Positions 56,710 to 64,000 of a stretch of 64,000 nt of DNA are shown here, in pieces. Under the pieces are notes generated by a model. That model was not told where the DNA came from. It ran no database searches and saw nothing but the letters and a program-made list of their open reading frames with translations. The number at the start of each line of letters is the position of its first letter. Within the stretch, counting starts at the first letter, position 1. Made by a program: the position numbers and the translations under genes. This DNA is from Rhizobium mongolense subsp. loessense (GTDB lineage Bacteria; Pseudomonadota; Alphaproteobacteria; Rhizobiales; Rhizobiaceae): assembly GCF_900099775.1 (NCBI RefSeq), contig NZ_FMTM01000003.1, positions 395,097 to 459,096 on the forward strand, given 5' to 3'.

Positions 56710-56721
56710 ATTTCAGAGAAA

Positions 56722-57201
56722 ATGCGAGAAGACCGAGCCGTGGCGGAGAAGAGAGAGAAGAAAGCAGCGTCGATCGGACCAGAGGCGCCGCGCGACTACG
56801 TGCTGCACGAACAGATCGGTTTCTTTCTTCGCCAGGCGAACCAGCGCCACGTGGCGATCTTCGCGAGCCTTATCAACGACAAGCTGACGACGACCCAATG
56901 GGCGGCGCTGACGAAGCTCAAGGAAATCCAGCCCTGCTCGCAAAACAGGCTTGGGCGGGAAACGGCGATGGACGCGGCGACCATCAAGGGCGTTGTCGAC
57001 AGGCTGGTCAAGCGCGGCTTCGTCAGCACCCTGCCGGACAGCAACGACGCGCGCCGGCTCGTCCTGTCGCTGACCGAAGATGGGCTCGAAGCGATCTCGC
57101 ACAATGTCGTCGCAGCGCTTTCGGTTTCGGAACAGACGCTGAGCCCGCTTACGGCGGGCGAGCGGCTGATGCTGCTGGAGCTGTTGCGCAAGATCTGCTG
57201 A
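56722..57201 (+). CDS. MarR-family regulator of the catabolic cluster
   Basis: About 159 residues from ATG 56722 (a GTG at 56740 and longer starts are possible). N-terminal residues are charged, then LHEQIGFFLRQANQRHVAIF dimer helix, the winged helix LGRETAMDAATIKGVVDRL with GFVSTLPDSNDARRLVLSLTEDG (split; D-A-R-R wing), and a C-terminal dimerisation helix. MarR proteins release DNA when an aromatic ligand binds. Its central position and the repeated palindromes in front of every neighbouring transcription unit make it the probable pathway repressor. Confidence 0.88.
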   Translation: MREDRAVAEKREKKAASIGPEAPRDYVLHEQIGFFLRQANQRHVAIFASLINDKLTTTQWAALTKLKEIQPCSQNRLGRETAMDAATIKGVVDRLVKRGFVSTLPDSNDARRLVLSLTEDGLEAISHNVVAALSVSEQTLSPLTAGERLMLLELLRKIC

Positions 57202-57206
57202 GATCA

Positions 57207-57902
57207 TCAGATCCCGACATATCTGTCGAGCAGATGCGGATTACCGCGAAGCTCATCGACCGGAACCGTCGCCTGAACCCGGCCGTTCTCCACGAAGGAC
57301 ACGCGATCGGCGACCGACAGCACGGCATCGACGCGTTGCTCGACCAGCAGGATCGCCTTGCCCTGGTCGCGCAGTCTGAGCACCACATCGCGGATGGCGG
57401 CGATCATCGAGGGCATCAGTCCCTCGGTCGGCTCGTCCAGCATGATTACAGACGGATCGATGCAAAGGGCGCGTGCGGTGGCCAGCATCTGCTGCTCGCC
57501 ACCGGAAAGCGTTCCCGAGACCTGATTGAGTCGCTCGCGCAAGCGGGGAAAGAGGGTCAGTACCTGCTCGAGAATATCGCGCGAGGTGTTGCGCGTCATC
57601 AGCCCGATCTCGAGATTGTCCCGGACGGTAAGCTCCGAAAACAGCCGCCGGCCCTGCGGCACGTAGCCGATGCCGTGCCTTGGCACTTCATGAGCGGGAA
57701 GGGCAGTCAGTTCCGCACCCGCAAGCCTGATGCTGCCGGAACGCGCCGGCAGGAGACCCATGATCGCCTTCAGCGCGGTCGTCTTGCCGGCGCCGTTGCG
57801 GCCGAGCAGGCAAAGCACCTCGCCGGCACCGACCGATAGCGAGAAATCCTTCAGCGTCTGGCTGGTGCCATGATAGACGTTCAGCCCGGAAACACTCAGC
57901 AT
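57207..57902 (-). CDS. BCAA-type ABC importer ATPase 2 (LivF-like)
   Basis: 231 residues. Walker A GRNGAGKTT, Q-loop YVPQGRRLFSELTVRDNLEIG, signature LSGGEQQMLATARAL, Walker B VIMLDEPTEGL, H-loop VEQRVDA. LivF-type ATPases drive hydrophobic-amino-acid-type importers, which in catabolic clusters often carry aromatic acids, amides or urea derivatives. It is the last gene of the importer operon and converges on marR. Confidence 0.9.
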   Translation of the reverse strand: MLSVSGLNVYHGTSQTLKDFSLSVGAGEVLCLLGRNGAGKTTALKAIMGLLPARSGSIRLAGAELTALPAHEVPRHGIGYVPQGRRLFSELTVRDNLEIGLMTRNTSRDILEQVLTLFPRLRERLNQVSGTLSGGEQQMLATARALCIDPSVIMLDEPTEGLMPSMIAAIRDVVLRLRDQGKAILLVEQRVDAVLSVADRVSFVENGRVQATVPVDELRGNPHLLDRYVGI

Positions 57903-57905
57903 GGC

Positions 57906-58649
57906 TCAGGATCCCAGATAGGCCGCCTGCACGGCGGGATTGGCACGGATGACTTCCGGCGTGCCGCTGGCGAGGATTTCGCCGGCGTTGAGCACGGTGA
58001 TCGTATTGGCAAGCTGCATGACGACGGGCATGTTGTGCTCGATCAGAAGGATCGTCGCAGTTTCTGCGATCTCGCGGACGAGGGCGCAGAAATTCTCGAT
58101 CTCGCCGTCGGAGAGCCCTTGGGTAGGCTCGTCGAGTATCAGCAGTTTCGGTTCGAGGGCAAGGCCCATCGCGACCTCCAGGAGCCGTTGATGGCCGTAG
58201 GAAAGTTCGCCGGCCCTAGCGGCTGCACGATCCTGAAGTCCGACGCGTCGCAGCGCGAAATGGACCCGCTCTGAAATCTGTTCGCGGTGCAGCGGGGCGA
58301 ACGGCTCCTTCGTGCGGCTGAGGGCACTTTGGGCAGAGAGCGCGACGTTTTCGTAAGCACTGAGTTTCGAATAGACGCTGGTGATCTGAAACGTATAGGC
58401 GATACCCTGGCGTACGCGCTTGAAGGCGGGCTCGCGCGTGATGTCGCGGCCGAGGAATTCGACGCTGCCTCTGCTTGGGGCGATGCGGCCGGAAAGCAGC
58501 GAGACGAAGGTCGTCTTGCCGGCCCCGTTCGGGCCGATGATCGCGCGGATCTCGCCGGCCTCCAGCTCGAAATCGACATTCTGGACTGCTTTCAGACCCC
58601 CGAAATTGCGAGACAGGCCCTTGGTGCTGAGTAGCGTCACGGCAGCCAT
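57906..58649 (-). CDS. BCAA-type ABC importer ATPase 1 (LivG-like)
   Basis: 247 residues. Walker A GPNGAGKTTFVSLLSG, Q-loop YTFQITSVYSKLSAYEN, signature LSYGHQRLLEVAMGL (the typical LivG variant LSYGxQR), Walker B LLILDEPTQGLSD, H-loop IEHNM. The frame is open far upstream to 59357, but this is a shadow of the permease gene; ATG at 58649 is the natural start, overlapping livM by 13 bases and 3 bases ahead of livF. Confidence 0.9.
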   Translation of the reverse strand: MAAVTLLSTKGLSRNFGGLKAVQNVDFELEAGEIRAIIGPNGAGKTTFVSLLSGRIAPSRGSVEFLGRDITREPAFKRVRQGIAYTFQITSVYSKLSAYENVALSAQSALSRTKEPFAPLHREQISERVHFALRRVGLQDRAAARAGELSYGHQRLLEVAMGLALEPKLLILDEPTQGLSDGEIENFCALVREIAETATILLIEHNMPVVMQLANTITVLNAGEILASGTPEVIRANPAVQAAYLGS

Positions 58650-59599
58650 GATACCCACCTTTCGCGGATGGTCCCGATAATGCCCTTCGGGAAGAACAGC
58701 ACGAGTGCGATAAGCGCCAGACCGGTTATCAGCAGGTAGGCGGCGGTGTATTCGCTGGCGATATCGATCATGTAGAACATGGTGATGGTGCCGAGCAGCG
58801 GCCCGAGAACCGTGCCTGCGCCGCCGAGCAAGGTGAAGAGCAACGCGTCGATCGAATATTGGATCGAGGCGAAGGACGAGCCGACATAGGCAAAGAGGAG
58901 TGCATAGGCCGAGCCTGCCATCGCAGACAGCGTGCCGGAGATTACCAGCGCCTTCAGCTTGATCCGGAACGTGTCGTAGCCGAGCATCAGCGTGCGCGGC
59001 TCGTTTTCGCGGATCGCGACCAATGTGCGGCCGGTCGTTCCGCGAACAATGGAGAATATGACGGCGGTCGTCAGCGTCAGCAGCGCCAGCGCGATATTGT
59101 AACGAACTGTCGGATCGGTGAGATCGAAGCTTGCGCCGAAAAGCTCGAAGCGGCGGGCCGCTTCCGGCATCACCAGGCCCTCGTCGCCGCGGGTATAGGT
59201 GGTAAAATAAAGGCTTGCGAGATAGGCGACCTGCGCGAACATCATGGTGACGATCATGAAGGCGACGCCGCTCGTTCTCAGCGAGATCAGCCCGATCAAG
59301 AGCGACGCGAGAAAACCCGAGCCGGTGCCGGCAACGAAGGCCGTCGGTACGCTCCATCCGAGATGATAGGCCGTCAGCCCCGCACCGTAGAGCCCGGCAG
59401 CGAAGAACAGCGCATGACCGAGGCTGAGCAGCCCCGCATAGCCGAAGAGCAGGTTATAGCCCATGGCAAAGACTGAAAGCACCATTATACGGGTGATCGC
59501 CAAGTGGTGGTAAGCTGGCAGGACGAACTGCAGAACAAAGAGCGACACGATGACGAGCAGATGGAGCCCGGCGGCCTTGGTGAAGCTTGGCGCTGTCAT
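58637..59599 (-). CDS. BCAA-type ABC importer permease 2 (LivM-like)
   Basis: 320 residues with about eight helices. Family marks are LVLSVFAMGYNLLFGYAGLLSLGHALFF (split over 39-66), the middle IRENEPRTLMLGYD EAA-like loop and GGAGTVLGPLLGT near the end, then VLFFPKGIIGTIRERW. It pairs with the LivH-like gene, overlapping it by 4 bases, as the inner-membrane channel. Confidence 0.9.
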   Translation of the reverse strand: MTAPSFTKAAGLHLLVIVSLFVLQFVLPAYHHLAITRIMVLSVFAMGYNLLFGYAGLLSLGHALFFAAGLYGAGLTAYHLGWSVPTAFVAGTGSGFLASLLIGLISLRTSGVAFMIVTMMFAQVAYLASLYFTTYTRGDEGLVMPEAARRFELFGASFDLTDPTVRYNIALALLTLTTAVIFSIVRGTTGRTLVAIRENEPRTLMLGYDTFRIKLKALVISGTLSAMAGSAYALLFAYVGSSFASIQYSIDALLFTLLGGAGTVLGPLLGTITMFYMIDIASEYTAAYLLITGLALIALVLFFPKGIIGTIRERWVSWLP

Positions 59600-60477
59600 C
59601 GTGCCTTCGCTCCGAAAAGGCCTTCGGGTTTGAAGACGAGAACAAGCGCGACCAGCAGCGTCGAGATCATCTTGGCGAGCGTCGGCGAGAAGAAGACGGA
59701 GATGATGCCGTCGCTAAGGCCGATGATCAGCGCGGCGATGACCGTGCCGCGCAGGCTCCCGAGGCCGCCGATGATGACGACGATGAAGGACAGCAGCAGC
59801 GGATCGAGCCCCATCAGGTAATGCGCCTGCCGGATCGGTACGATCAGCACGGCCGCAATCGCCGCGAGCATGGCGCCGGCAGCGAAGACATAGCCGTAGA
59901 CCTTGCCGATCGGGATCCCGAAGGCCTGCGCCGTTTCGCGATCGAACTGGGTCGCCCGCATGATGAGGCCAAGGCGCGTTTTCGTAAGGATATACCAGCA
60001 GAGGCAAAGCAGCGCGATGGCAGCGGCAATGACAAAGAGATTGTAGCCGGAATAGCCAAACCACGGGAACTGGACGCGGAAGAAGAAGGGCGCCTCGACC
60101 GGGCGCGCATCCGGGCCATAGAAGATCAGCACCGTCTGCTGGATTACATAGAGCATGCCGATGGTGGCCACGATCGTCGCTTCCGGATCATATTCCAGCC
60201 GCTTTAGGATCAGTCGCTCGCAGGCATAGGCGATTGCGCCCACCAAAAGCGGGCTGATGACCAGAGCCAAAAAGAACCCCGCAGCCGGATTGGACGATAG
60301 GAGCGATGCGGTCCACCAGGCGATGACGGCGCCGAGCATGTAGAATTCGCCATGCGCGACGTTGACGATGCGCATGACGCCGAAAACCAGGCTCAAGCCG
60401 AGAGCCGTCAGCGTCAGCACCGCTGCCTGTAGCAGGCCTTCGAGTGTTGCCAGCAGCAAAAAAGGGCCGAGATCCAC
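59596..60477 (-). CDS. BCAA-type ABC importer permease 1 (LivH-like)
   Basis: 293 residues, about eight helices. LSLVFGVMRIVNVAHGEFYMLGA (split over 24-46) is the LivH opening; IRATQFDRETAQAFGI is the ATPase-contact loop and GGLGSLRGTVIAALIIG closes the core. It is the first of four transport genes, each overlapping the next or lying within a few bases of it, and lies 179 bases downstream of its binding-protein gene. Confidence 0.9.
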   Translation of the reverse strand: MDLGPFLLLATLEGLLQAAVLTLTALGLSLVFGVMRIVNVAHGEFYMLGAVIAWWTASLLSSNPAAGFFLALVISPLLVGAIAYACERLILKRLEYDPEATIVATIGMLYVIQQTVLIFYGPDARPVEAPFFFRVQFPWFGYSGYNLFVIAAAIALLCLCWYILTKTRLGLIMRATQFDRETAQAFGIPIGKVYGYVFAAGAMLAAIAAVLIVPIRQAHYLMGLDPLLLSFIVVIIGGLGSLRGTVIAALIIGLSDGIISVFFSPTLAKMISTLLVALVLVFKPEGLFGAKAR

Positions 60478-60656
60478 GACAATGTCCTCTGCAAGGGGTT
60501 ATGCCAGCGCCTCGCACAGGAATGCACAAATCCGGCACCCCGCGCAACGCCGCACGTGTGGCCGTCCCGGTCGCGTTGCGGCCGGACCGGACCCGAGCAC
60601 AATTGGCCGCGACGGGATTGCTCTTAAGCTGCCGCGGCTCTTTAGCCCTTTTTAGG
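60478..60656. other. Gap between binding-protein and permease genes
   Basis: 179 bases. An imperfect inverted repeat (TCCCGGTCGCG near 60570 with CGCGACGGGA near 60612) and a small TAGCC/GGCTA hairpin near 60645-60660 lie here on the minus strand. Such hairpins after a binding-protein gene often stabilise the upstream message and give it higher expression. Confidence 0.35.
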
Positions 60657-61970
60657 CTAGAGGGACATTTTCGTGTAGTCGGCACTGACCTCGTAGAGGC
60701 CGTCCTCGATTGCCGTCCTGTGGACGACTTCGAGGCGCCCGCCGGTCACCTTGGAAATATTCTGGTGACCGTAGCACTGGTGGTTCTTGCCGTTGAAGGT
60801 CTTGTCGCCCTGCGGATGTTCGCGGCCCTCATCGAATTTCTGGATCGCCTCCATGGCCTCGATGAAGCCCTGCTTGTCCTTGGGCGTCTGGCCATCATAG
60901 CCGCTGGCTTCCATCGCCTGCTTGATGGCAAAGAGCGACTCCCAGCAGCCGAACATGTGGGAATAGGTCGAGATGTCCTTGGGATCCGAGGTGCTGGCGC
61001 CATTGGCGTCCACGCCGACCATCTCGCGGTAGAACTTGTCGTACTCTGTCTGATTCTTCTGGGCGTAGCGCGGATTGCCTTCCCAGAAATAGGTGTCTTC
61101 CAGGAATTCGAGCTGCGGCGTCGCAAGGTCAACCGCCTCGAGGCTGTCGATGAAGCCGAAGATCTGCGGCCGGCTGGAGCCAAAGAACTGACCGAGCTCC
61201 TTGACGAAGGTGAGTACCGCCGGGCCGACCATGACGTGGTAAAGCACTTCGGTAGAGGAGGGGATCTGCGGCAGATAGCGGGTGAAGGAGGATTCCGTCG
61301 GCGGGATGGCGATGAGCCCCGCGACCTCGCCGCCCTGCGCCTTGATCGCCTCGGAGAAATAATCGCGGTGATCGTGGCCGAAGGCAAAGTCAGGGAAGAT
61401 CATTGCAACCTTCTTGCCGAGATTCTTGGAGATCCACGGCGCCATCGCGATGACCTGCGAACGCACATCGGTAATGCCCGGCTGGAAGACATAGCGATTG
61501 AGCTTGCCGGAGGCCACGTGGTGGCCCTCCGAGACGACGACATAGGGCATCTTCAGTTCGCCGGCGCGCGGCGCAGATCCGATGACCACATGCGAAAAGA
61601 GGGTGCCGTAAGCCACGTCGACCTTGTGCTGGGTCGCGAATTTCTCAACGACTTCGGCGCCGCGCTTCGGATCGGTGCCGTCGTCCTCGATGATGACCTC
61701 GACCGGCCGGCCGTTGATGCCGCCGCCGTCATTGATGACCTTCACGGCGGCCGCCGTCACGCGCTCGTACCAGCGCCCGTAGGAGGCGCCGATGCCGGTA
61801 CGGTGGAGCTGGAGGCCGATCTTCACCGGCTCTGACGTGCCCGCCTGACTGTAGCGGACAAAGCCGGGCATCGCCTGTGAGGCCAGGCCCGCACCGGCGG
61901 CAGCACCCATTCCCTGCAAGACCGAACGTCTGGAGATGCCCTTTTGGGGCTTGATAATGCTGTTGGACAT
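60657..61970 (-). CDS. BCAA-type ABC importer substrate-binding protein, Tat-exported
   Basis: 437 residues. The N-terminus MSNSIIKPQKGISRRSVLQG carries a twin-arginine motif (S-R-R-S-V-L) followed by a hydrophobic AAAGAGLASQA and a cleavage site near 35, so it is probably exported folded. The mature part is a LivJ/AmiC-like type I fold: VKIGLQLHRTGIGASYG, GGGINGRPVEVIIEDDGTDP, and a long C-terminal lobe. This subgroup often binds amides, urea or aromatic acids. A MarR-regulon site is 59 bases upstream of its start. Confidence 0.88.
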   Translation of the reverse strand: MSNSIIKPQKGISRRSVLQGMGAAAGAGLASQAMPGFVRYSQAGTSEPVKIGLQLHRTGIGASYGRWYERVTAAAVKVINDGGGINGRPVEVIIEDDGTDPKRGAEVVEKFATQHKVDVAYGTLFSHVVIGSAPRAGELKMPYVVVSEGHHVASGKLNRYVFQPGITDVRSQVIAMAPWISKNLGKKVAMIFPDFAFGHDHRDYFSEAIKAQGGEVAGLIAIPPTESSFTRYLPQIPSSTEVLYHVMVGPAVLTFVKELGQFFGSSRPQIFGFIDSLEAVDLATPQLEFLEDTYFWEGNPRYAQKNQTEYDKFYREMVGVDANGASTSDPKDISTYSHMFGCWESLFAIKQAMEASGYDGQTPKDKQGFIEAMEAIQKFDEGREHPQGDKTFNGKNHQCYGHQNISKVTGGRLEVVHRTAIEDGLYEVSADYTKMSL

Positions 61971-62028
61971 TGTTGGTTCCCCTGTGCTGAAAGCGGACGT
62001 CTGCCGTCTGTTTATACCGTGTCAGATC

Positions 62029-62042
62029 GTTCGTTTGCCAAC
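62029..62042. promoter_or_regulatory. MarR-regulon operator at the binding-protein promoter
   Basis: GTTCGTTTGCCAAC matches the shared pattern at 11 of 14 positions and resembles most closely the site at 62742 (GTTCGTATGCAAAC). It is 59 bases upstream of the binding-protein ATG at 61970. Confidence 0.45.
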
Positions 62043-62055
62043 AAATCACGAGAAA

Positions 62056-62499
62056 ATGTAATTGACAAGGGTCAGGCGTCTGCGATCCTTCATGGAGGTT
62101 GAAGAGCCCGTTCCCATCGCTCACTTCAGGCTCTCGACGATCGTTACGTCCTCCTCGCGCATAGCTGCCAGTTGGCAGTCGCCCGAGCCGCAGAGGCTGC
62201 CCCCGAAAAGCCGGCGGAATGACGCTGGCTTGCAAGCCCGTACAGGCGGCATCGGGCAACCCGAAATCAGTCGCAAGCTTGGACAACATGGGCTTTGCGG
62301 GATACCGCGTTCGGCAAAGAGAACCGCCATACCCAATCAGGGCTTCGCGGTCGTTTTGGAAGAAGGCGGAATGGCTGCCGACTATGCGCATAAGCCCTTG
62401 CGGATCACGATTTGTCTTCTTGTCAGGCGTGCCCGCCGTGAGTTGTCGCGCAGTCAAGGGACGCAAAGATCCGGCGTCTGCCGTGATAAGGCGTTGCTA
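62056..62499. other. Region without a supported gene
   Basis: About 440 bases upstream of the binding-protein gene. Minus-strand frames are open in two phases (for example 62121-62336, ending DCQLAAMREEDVTIVESLK), but none matches a family I recognise and none has a good start; decayed coding sequence is possible. Confidence 0.4.
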
Positions 62500-62697
62500 T
62501 CATGAGGCAGGCGCCACCGTCGTGGCTGCTGGCATAACAAATCGCTCGCAGGCTGCCTCTCCTCGGTAAGGACAGCTTTGGCATGACGCTACCAGCTCTT
62601 CGAGCTTGAAGGCAACCTCGTCGCCATCCGCTACGGCAAGATTTCCGCCAGGGTGGATGTCGATGACGAGCGGGCTGATTGGCTGGCCCTGCCGCAT
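62500..62697 (-). CDS. Possible small cysteine-containing protein, 65 aa
   Basis: An ATG at 62697 opens a 65-codon frame with good third-position GC, reading IDIHPGGNLAVADGDEVAF then a C-x-x-C...C cluster (SCQSCPYRGEAAC). No Shine-Dalgarno sequence precedes it. A strong GGGGGGA site lies further up at 62727-62733 in front of a different frame (ATG 62726, 31 codons, MSMPTRENAACGR), so either this is a frameshifted gene starting at 62726 or the cysteine-rich frame is spurious. Unknown function. Confidence 0.3.
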   Translation of the reverse strand: MRQGQPISPLVIDIHPGGNLAVADGDEVAFKLEELVASCQSCPYRGEAACERFVMPAATTVAPAS

Positions 62698-62741
62698 GCG
62701 GCATTTTCGCGGGTCGGCATGGACATTCCCCCCTTATTTGT

Positions 62742-62755
62742 GTTCGTATGCAAAC
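62742..62755. promoter_or_regulatory. MarR-regulon operator in front of the membrane protein gene
   Basis: GTTCGTATGCAAAC, matching the shared pattern except for the outermost pair (G...C instead of A...T), lies 20 bases upstream of the membrane protein ATG at 62776. Confidence 0.55.
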
Positions 62756-62775
62756 AATAATCTGCGGGGGCAGGG

Positions 62776-64000
62776 ATGAGGATCAGCGTTCCTTGGTACA
62801 CTGGATTTTCCGCCGCGCGTGGGGGCATTCCGTCGATCCTTCCGGTTTTGCAAAAAGGCGCGGCTCTTGCCAGCGGCAGTGTGGCCATAGCCGTCTCATT
62901 TGCATGCCCCGCTTTTGCCCATGGCAGCGAACGCGGTTTCGTCATGCTGCTGCCGACCGGCTATTACCGAACGGGCGGGGCGCTGGCGGTCGCTGCCTCC
63001 TTCGTGACGCTCGCCATCGTACCCGCGGCCTGGTTCAAAGCGCTCACGCGCGTTGAACTGACCTGTGCGCGGCTGCCTTGTGTACCCCGGAATGGCGCCA
63101 GTCTCTTCAGTTTCGCGCTGCTCGCGGTCCTATTTGCCGCCGGCCTTTTCGCCACGCCGGATCCGCTCGAAAACCTCCTGCCGCTGACGATCTGGACGGT
63201 CTTCTGGGTCGGATTCACGCTTCTGCAGGCGCTTTTCGGCAATCTGTGGCCGTGGCTCAATCCCTGGACGGGGCCGCTTGCGGCGCTAAGGACCATGACA
63301 GGCAGCCATCTCGCACGGACGGCGCTCGTCACCTTGCCCAAGACCGCAGGCCACCTGCCGGCATCGCTGATGTTTCTGTTGATCGCTTGGTACGAACTGG
63401 TTTCCCTCGCGCCTGACAATCCGCCGGAATTGGCCGTCGCGGCTGCGATCTACTGGCTTTTCAATCTCGTTGCGATGATCGTTTTCGGGCAAGGCGAATG
63501 GATGCGGCGAGGAGAGGCCCTGTCGGTCTTCTTCCGCTTTGTCGGCATGGTCGCTCCGTTTTCGGGGCGTCGAAGACGGGGCCGCCGTTGGCTCGTGCTC
63601 ACATGGCCTGGCCGGCGCTCTGTCACCGGGGGTCCGCTCTCCATCAGCGCCACGCTATTTGTGCTACTGACGCTTGCCACTGTCTCCTTCGACGGGTTTT
63701 CGAAGACCTTCACGTGGCTCGGATCGATGGGCGTCAATCCGCTCGAATTTCCCGGCCGCAGCGCGATGATGACGGTCAATATGTTCGGGCTTCTGGCCGC
63801 ATTTACCGCGCTTGTCGTCGTCTTCTATCTCGCCGTATATCTGGGAAACCGGGCTGCAGCTTGGCCCCACCGGGCGGCGCTCGCGGCTTCGGCCGGGCTG
63901 TTCGTCGTCTCCATCATTCCAATCTCGATCGCCTTTCACGCTGCCCATTACCTGACGGTGCTGCTCGTCAATGGCCAGTATTTTGCCGCCGCGATATCCG
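62776..64000 (+). CDS. Large polytopic membrane protein, partial (fenitrothion-hydrolase-like family)
   Basis: 408 codons are visible and the frame continues past the window end. After a hydrophobic stretch with an ALASGSVAIAVSFACPAFAHG signal-like segment (split), about nine to ten hydrophobic helices follow; notable conserved-looking parts are FGNLWPWLNPWTGPLAAL, VFFRFVGMVAPF and GMVNPLEFPGRSAMMTVNMFG-like text near 63730-63785. I recall similar proteins annotated as fenitrothion hydrolase or as hypothetical membrane proteins; that name does not prove hydrolase activity. A regulon operator upstream links it to the catabolic cluster. Confidence 0.65.
   Translation, partial: MRISVPWYTGFSAARGGIPSILPVLQKGAALASGSVAIAVSFACPAFAHGSERGFVMLLPTGYYRTGGALAVAASFVTLAIVPAAWFKALTRVELTCARLPCVPRNGASLFSFALLAVLFAAGLFATPDPLENLLPLTIWTVFWVGFTLLQALFGNLWPWLNPWTGPLAALRTMTGSHLARTALVTLPKTAGHLPASLMFLLIAWYELVSLAPDNPPELAVAAAIYWLFNLVAMIVFGQGEWMRRGEALSVFFRFVGMVAPFSGRRRRGRRWLVLTWPGRRSVTGGPLSISATLFVLLTLATVSFDGFSKTFTWLGSMGVNPLEFPGRSAMMTVNMFGLLAAFTALVVVFYLAVYLGNRAAAWPHRAALAASAGLFVVSIIPISIAFHAAHYLTVLLVNGQYFAAAIS

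Larger units (their letters stand above)
56422..56721. promoter_or_regulatory. Divergent control region between the hydroxylase operon and marR
   Basis: 300 bases without a gene. It holds two copies of the shared regulator site, one next to each start (56441-56454 and 56693-56709), so the regulator probably controls both the operon and itself. Nothing else recognisable lies between them. Confidence 0.6.

Noticed and set aside
57906..59357. A 483-codon frame that looked like a permease-ATPase fusion
   Set aside because: The first 236 codons are out-of-frame permease sequence; the ATPase starts normally at 58649.

Overview
This 64 kb window looks like a chromosomal segment of a Rhizobiaceae alphaproteobacterium (Rhizobium/Agrobacterium group). 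The DNA is GC-rich. The order Do-like protease, serB, miaA, ilvB, ilvH and later ilvC is the housekeeping order I associate with rhizobia, and the intergenic palindrome at 20.8 kb resembles the rhizobial RIME family. No species call is possible from sequence alone.

Layout. 1-8 kb is housekeeping: the C-terminal end of a DegP-type protease, a GNAT acetyltransferase, serB, miaA, a HerA-like ATPase, and ilvBH preceded by a promoter, an Ile/Ala/Leu/Val-rich leader peptide and a terminator (classical attenuation). 8-21 kb is mixed: an aldo/keto reductase, a LysE exporter, an SDR-DoxX fusion, a cobalt-type nitrile hydratase operon whose alpha subunit is frameshifted at its metal site, an ECF sigma/anti-sigma operon, an ABC-F protein, a RecD-like helicase, a MerR-LuxR hybrid regulator and pdxJ. 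21-31 kb is a run of regulator/enzyme pairs: HxlR/quinone oxidoreductase, TetR/MFS, MarR-GNAT, Lrp/racemase, NDH-2, and AraC/alcohol dehydrogenase. 31-43 kb carries a TetR gene and ilvC, a methyltransferase behind decayed gene fragments, an aminotransferase, a complete binding-protein ABC importer, and an EEP-Nudix-PhzF group. A tRNA-Lys(CTT) at 43.2 kb is followed by a 3 kb scar of broken genes: an integrase remnant, a truncated FAD oxidoreductase, and multiply frameshifted FMO and OsmC genes.

The most interesting part is 46.6-64 kb. It encodes a ferredoxin-NADP reductase, an enamidase-like amidohydrolase, two paralogous AA_synth (DUF1185) proteins, a UPF0280 protein, a 6-hydroxynicotinate-reductase-like iron-sulfur protein, a fused molybdenum hydroxylase with its FAD subunit, a MarR regulator, a complete branched-chain-amino-acid-type ABC importer and a large polytopic membrane protein that runs off the window. 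Six related near-palindromes (consensus about ATTYGTRTRCRAAT) lie in front of these transcription units, including marR itself, which suggests one regulon. The three core enzymes match the reductive nicotinate-type ring pathway (hydroxylation, ferredoxin-dependent ring reduction, enamide hydrolysis). I infer import and catabolism of a nicotinate-like or other N-heterocyclic compound; the true substrate and the roles of the AA_synth, UPF0280 and membrane proteins cannot be read from the sequence.
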